Shown: positions 59,280 to 64,000 of the stretch, one piece after another | Layout of the letters: each line of letters begins with the position of its first letter | Position numbering within the stretch: position 1 is the first letter of the stretch | DNA from: Glandiceps talaboti | Lineage: Eukaryota > Hemichordata > Enteropneusta > Spengelidae | Direction of reading: 5' to 3' | Assembly: GCF_964340395.1 (NCBI RefSeq) | Contig: NC_135562.1 | Span: forward strand, 16,813,485-16,877,484 | DNA: 64,000 nucleotides | Made by a program: the position numbers and the translations under genes | Notes under the pieces: generated by a model | Databases searched by the model: none | Seen by the model: the letters and a program-made list of their open reading frames with translations, nothing else | Told to the model about the DNA's origin: nothing

Positions 59280-59660
59280 AACTAAAAAAGTGTGTAACAA
59301 AGTATGATTCATGGTCATTAAAAGTTAAGACAGTGTACCATAACTAAAATGTTACTCTACCATGACCAAAATGTTTCTATACCATGACTGAAATACTCAC
59401 TATATTTCCACTGTATTGTTAACATGTCAAGGAAATTCATCAGTAGAGTCTGAAGTCCCTCATTTTCCATTCTTGAGTCCGGTCATTACACTCTACTCAC
59501 AAAAAGTTTTTTTGTAAGTTAACACTGAAAAGTGTCTTCAAAGTATGATTCGTAGTCAGGAAAAATTAAGACAAAAGTGTTAACTGTACTTCGTATTGTT
59601 AAGATGTCAAATAAATTCACCAGGGGAGTTTGAGGTTTCCTTACTTTAGTGTGGTCACTC
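59280..59660 (+). repeat. Degenerate direct duplication, offset about 180-240 bp
   Basis: CAAAGTATGATTCATGGTCA, then GTATTGTTAACATGTCAAGG, AAATTCATCAGTAGAGT and AAAAAGTTTTTTTGTAAGTTAA recur as CAAAGTATGATTCGTAGTCA, GTATTGTTAAGATGTCAAAT and so on. The first copy has an extra ~60 bp built from three ACCATGACC/AAAATGTT repeats. Confidence 0.75.
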
Positions 59661-59975
59661 CCATTTTACTCTCAAAAAAGTCTTTTGTAGATTAAAACTT
59701 ATTAAAACTGTCGTACTTGAAATGGCCTTGCAATTGTGATGACTGAGTACATCTTTATGGATGTTTCTTTTATAACATGAACAAACCTTTTGATGTTCAA
59801 TTACAGGATAGATTTCAGGTTCACAAATGAAAGAAACACTCGGAAGAAGACACAAAGCGTCTCTTAAACATTAGCTAGTTGTAAAGATAAAACAATATAT
59901 TAATTCTTCTTACAAATGTTGGTGATTCAGCTTCCTGTACATTCATACTATTTTTTGTTTTAAATTTACTTGCAG

Positions 59976-60104
59976 CTACGGTACAGCTACCACAGAGATG
60001 ATGTCTCTTGGCAAGGCAGTACATCAGAGATGGAGAAAGATTCAGAGGATGGACATCGGCATGGTCGAAGGAAAGAATCTAAACGTATCAACGCAAGGTT
60101 TGAG
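59976..60104 (+). CDS. Internal coding exon, phase 0-0, unidentified gene
   Basis: This exon of 129 nt (43 codons) has an acceptor behind a T-rich tract (TTTTTTGTTTTAAATTTACTTGCAG) and a strong donor, GAG|GTAAGG. The peptide begins LRYSYHRDDVSWQGSTSEME and continues KDSEDGHRHGRRKESKRINA, ending RFE. It is highly charged, with an acidic patch then a His/Arg/Lys-rich patch, typical of a disordered cytoplasmic segment. A basic run, GRRKESKR, could serve as a nuclear-localisation or binding motif, but that is inference. Both boundaries are phase 0, as for 26731-26871, so splicing of the two exons would keep frame. The family is not recognised. The last ~40 nt of the exon and the donor appear to have been copied into the downstream intron several times. 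Confidence 0.78.
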
Positions 60105-61352
60105 GTAAGGCAGATGGACAAATTATCTTATCTTGTCTGGACATTATCATGACCATTTTGCACGGACACACTGAAATTCATAATGGCTGATGTTTCCAAC
60201 TGCTAAACATCTCATAAGTTTAAGGTTTACATGCAAAGAAAGAATGTAAACTTAGAAATATATGGTTTGAGAAAAGTAAGATTGACAAATTATCTTTTCA
60301 TGTCTAGACACTACCACCACTGCTACCAATGGACACACACTTATATGACTTGATGTTTCAAACTGCAAAAAATCTCTTAATTCTAAGGTTCACTATGTAG
60401 AAAAAATCTCAAGTTTCTAGAGTTGAGGTAACCAAAATCAGTGCTTTAGTTATGAGTGGCAAGTTAACCCCAGTCATTTTACTGAGGTTTCCAACCAAAT
60501 TTATTATATATTCTCTATAGGAAACTGTGCCTGAGTTTACTGCATTTCTGTTTGTCAGTTACATGAACTAGGGTTTCTACATTAAAACATTCACAAAAAC
60601 AATGCAAAATAGAGATAGGGCTGTCATTACTGTTTAGCATGTACATGCATACGTATGTTCTGAACCATTGACCAGCTAATGTTTCCAACAGCAAATCTAC
60701 TCTAAAGTTTAAGGGCTATATGTAGTGTGCAGTTAGAATAAATGAAGGAAAATAAGATGAAGAGATGATCTTTATCATGTCTATGCCAGACCCTGTATTT
60801 GTATTTTTAGCATGTATACTATAAAGCATAAATGCTGATGTTCTCAAATTTAAACCAGCCAAGATATAGTATAAAGTAGGATATAAAAGAATACAATGTA
60901 ACATTTGAGGAAGTCAGATCAGTAAAACTTTGGAAAAAGTATGTATATTTTTGTTGTTGTATGTATGTATGTATGTATGATGTAAAATAACCTGTGGACT
61001 GTTGACAGTTTTACCTACTTTCAACCCTTAACAAAAACACTGCAAATGGTTTAACTATCCCTGATAACACACCTTTATTGCTTTAAATAATAATAACTGC
61101 TGATTATTCGAATTGAAACACTCAGTGCTTTGTAGTCCTTCAAGAATCCAAAAACTAAGCTTTAAATGCCAGATTTGAGTCAAGTCAGATGGTGAAATTT
61201 ATCCTGTTCCTCTTAATGTTAGTCTTAGACTTCACTTTGTAACCACTGAGATGCTATACTGCAGAAATGCTGTAGTGGTTAAGGTATAATAATGGCAAAT
61301 AAAATATCAGAATAGTAAAATGCCATGTTTAACTATAAGGTAAGTCAGATGG
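60066..61352 (+). repeat. Degraded tandem copies of the exon 3' end and splice donor
   Basis: The exon end and intron start read AAAGAATCTAAACG..GGTTTGAG|GTAAGGCAGATGGACAAATT, then TTATCTTGTCTGGACA. Decayed versions follow. At about 60240 is AAAGAATGTAAACTTAGAAA with GGTTTGAG and AGTAAGATTGACAAATTATC. At about 60735 is AATGAAGGAAAATAAGATGA. At about 61143 is AAGAATCCAAAAACTAAGCT with GATTTGAG and TCAAGTCAGATGG. At about 61335 is ATAAGGTAAGTCAGATGGTG. Segments with GCTGATGTTTCCAACTGC between them also repeat (60186, 60350, 60672). Spacing is irregular, roughly 170-480 bp. The copies have lost coding integrity. Confidence 0.65.
60959..60980. repeat. (TATG)n microsatellite
   Basis: About five GTAT/TATG tetranucleotides inside the degraded duplication region. 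Confidence 0.9.
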
Positions 61353-64000
61353 TGGCATTTCTTATCCTATTCAGACAGTCTCTTCAAATAGTGGCACTTC
61401 TTATCCTATTCAGACAGTCTCTTCAAATAGTGGCATTTCTTATCCTGTTCAGACTGTCTCTTCAAATAGTGGCATTTCTTATTATGTTCAGACAGTCTCT
61501 TCAAATAGTGGCATTTCTTATTATGTTCAGACAGTCTCTTCAAATAGTGGCATTTCTTATTATGTTCAGACAGTCTCTTCAAATAGTGGCATTTCTTATT
61601 ATGTTCAGACTATCTCTTCAAATAGTGGCATTTCTTATTATGTTCAGACTATCTCTTCAAATAGTGGCATTTCTTATTAGGTTCAGACAGTCTCTTCAAA
61701 TAGTGGCATTTCTTATTATGTTCAGACTGTCTCTTCAAATAGTGGCATTTCTTATCCTATTCAGACAGTCTCTTCAAATAGTGGCATTTCTTATTAGGTT
61801 CAGACAGTCTCTTCAAATAGTGGCATTTCTTATTATGTTCAGACAGTCTCTACAAATAGTGGCATTTCTTATTATGTTCAGACTGTCTCTTCAAATAGTG
61901 GCATTTCTTATTAGGTTCAGACAGTCTCTTCAAATAGTGGCATTTCTTATTATGTTCAGACTATCTCTTCAAATAGTGGCATTTCTTATTAGGTTGAGAC
62001 AGTCTCTTCAAATAGTGGCATTTCTTATCAGGTTCAGACTGTCTCTTCAAATAGTGGCATTTCTTATTAGGTTCAGACAGTCTCTTCAAATAGTGGCATT
62101 TCTTATTAGGTTCAGACAGTCTCTTCAAATAGTGGCATTTCTTATTAGGTTCAGACTGTCTCTTCAAATAATGGCATTTCTTATCAGGTTCAGACAGTCT
62201 CTTCAAATAGTGGCATTTCTTATTAGGTTCAGACAGTCTCTTCAAATAGTGGCATTTCTTATTATGTTCAGACTTTCTCTTCAAATAGTGGCATTTCTTA
62301 TTATGTTCAGACTTTCTCTTCAAATAGTTGCATTTCTTATTATGTTCAGACTATCTCTTCAAATAGTGGCATTTCTTATTAGGTTCAGACTGTCTCTTCA
62401 AATAGTGGCATTTCTTATTAGGTTCAAACTGTCTCTTCAAATAGTGGCATTTCTTATTAGGTTCAAACTGTCTCTTCAAATAGTGGCATTTCTTATTAGG
62501 TTCAAACTGTCTCTTCAAATAGTGGCATTTCTTATTAGGTTCAGACTGTCTCTTCAAATAGTGGCATTTCTTGTCCTGTTCAGACTTTCTCTTCAAATAG
62601 TAGCATTTCTTATTATGTTCAGACAGTCTCTTCAAATAGTGGCATTTCTTATTAGATTCAGACTATCTCTTCAAATAGTGGCATTTCTTATCCTATTTAG
62701 ACTGTCTCTTCAAATAGTGGCATTTATTATCCTGTTCAGACAGTCTCTTCAAATAGTGGCATTTCTTATTATGTTCACACTGTCTCTTCAAATAGTGGCA
62801 TTTCTTATCCTATTCAGACTATCTCTTCAAATAGTGGCATTTCTTATTATGTTCAGACTTTCTCTTCAAATAGTGGCATTTCTTATTATGTTCAGACTGT
62901 CTCTTCAAATAGTGGCATTTCTTATTATGTTCAGACTATCTCTTCAAATAGTGGCATTTCTTATTAGGTTCAGACTGTCTCTTCAAATAGTGGCATTTCT
63001 TATTAGGTTCAAACTGTCTCTTCAAATAGTGGCATTTCTTATTAGGTTCAAACTGTCTCTTCAAATAGTGGCATTTCTTATTATGTTCAGACTTTCTCTT
63101 CAAATAGTGGCATTTCTTATTATGTTCAGACTTTCTCTTCAAATAGTTGCATTTCTTATTATGTTCAGATTATCTCTTCAAATAGTTGCATTTCTTATCC
63201 TATTCAGACAGTCTCTTCAAATAGTGGCATTTCTTATTAGGTTCAAACTGTCTCTTCAAATAGTGGCATTTCTTATTAGGTTCAAACTGTCTCTTCAAAT
63301 AGTGGCATTTCTTATTAGGTTCAGACTGTCTCTTCAAATAGTGGCATTTCTTGTCCTGTTCAGACTTTCTCTTCAAATAGTGGCATTTCTTATTAGGTTC
63401 AGACAGTCTCTTCAAATAGTGGCATTTCTTATTATGTTCAGACTATCTCTTCAAATAGTTGCATTTCTTATCCTATTCAGACAGTCTCTTCAAATAGTGG
63501 CATTTCTTATTATGTTCAGACAGTCTCTTCAAATAGTGGCATTTCTTATTATGTTCAGACTTTCTCTTCAAATAGTGGCATTTCTTATTATGTTCAGACT
63601 GTCTCTTCAAATAGTGGCATTTCTTATTAGGTTCAGACTGTCTCTTCAAATAGTGGCATTTCTTATTATGTTCAGACTTTCTCTTCAAATAGTGGCATTT
63701 CTTATTATGTTCAGACTTTCTCTTCAAATAGTGGCATTTCTTATTATGTTCAGACAGTCTCTTCAAATAGTGGTATTTCTTATTATGTTCAGACAGTCTC
63801 TTCAAATAGTGGCATTTCTTATTATGTTCAGACTTTCTCTTCAAATAGTGGCATTTCTTATTATGTTCAGACTTTCTCTTCAAATAGTGGTATTTCTTAT
63901 TATGTTCAGACTGTCTCTTCAAATAGTGGCATTTCTTATTAGGTTCAGACAGTCTCTTCAAATAGTGGCATTTCTTATTATGTTCAGACTATCTCTTCAA
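61353..64000. repeat. 39-bp satellite array, about 67 units, continuing past the right edge
   Basis: The unit is 39 bp: GTGGCATTTCTTATTATGTT followed by CAGACAGTCTCTTCAAATA. Unit length is almost invariant. Variation is confined to a few sites: TATG/TAGG/CCTA/CCTG/CAGG before TTCAG, and CAGTC/CTGTC/CTTTC/CTATC. Because 39 is a multiple of three, one minus-strand frame reads KRLSEHNKKCHYL repeatedly and one plus-strand frame reads VSSNSGISYYVQT. Both are broken by in-frame TAG in many units and the variable sites change amino acids, so the array is not treated as coding. A 780-bp (20-unit) higher-order duplication is visible between about 62393-62600 and 63173-63380. Confidence 0.95.

Noticed and set aside
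61961-63961. Series of minus-strand open frames encoding KRLSEPNKKCHYL repeats
   Set aside because: They are slices of one 39-bp satellite separated by in-frame stops. Variation falls at amino-acid-changing positions and there is no splice or promoter context.

Overview
The window looks like intergenic and intronic DNA from a large, AT-rich animal genome. The evidence is long non-coding stretches, short exons bounded by GT/AG splice sites, many simple repeats, palindromic MITE-like elements, satellites and a decayed LINE. There is no bacterial gene organisation, rRNA, CRISPR array or phage module. The LINE relic is of a type widespread in invertebrates, so I infer an invertebrate metazoan, possibly marine. 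I cannot place it more narrowly.

Coding content is sparse. On the minus strand at the left edge (32-249) is one internal exon of a gene that mostly lies outside the window. On the plus strand are two phase-0 internal exons (26731-26871 and 59976-60104), each with a good acceptor and donor, both encoding polar, probably disordered peptide. They may belong to one gene with an intron of about 33 kb, but nothing in the sequence proves they are joined. Between them, 49949-50212 is a weaker candidate terminal exon on the plus strand. I could not name any of these genes. The only recognisable protein family is a frameshifted C-terminal fragment of a non-LTR retrotransposon reverse transcriptase (7407-7887).

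The rest is repeat biology. Two palindromic MITE families are flanked by TTAA. Family A has copies near 575, 3236, 13433, 36804 and 46344. Family B has copies near 22075, 25101, 29007, 47279, 48161 and 53992. The family A copy at 13433-13705 sits inside a degenerate tandem array, which reveals both the empty site and the TTAA duplication. Three long hairpins with arms of about 61-66 nt and loops of 7-19 nt lie at 22540, 53659 and 55253; the second belongs to a unit flanked by a 15-bp direct repeat. Other foldback elements are at 5216, 9329 and 42161. Degenerate tandem arrays occupy 13318-14540, 19689-19925, 20541-21945, 40773-41490, 45105-45680 and 51600-51915.

The most interesting region is 59976-64000. 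The 3' end of the exon at 59976-60104, with its splice donor and first intron bases, appears to recur as degraded copies across the next 1.2 kb. The last copy runs directly into a 39-bp satellite that continues past the right edge. This looks like a satellite born from an exon/intron junction. The satellite itself contains a 780-bp (20-unit) higher-order duplication.
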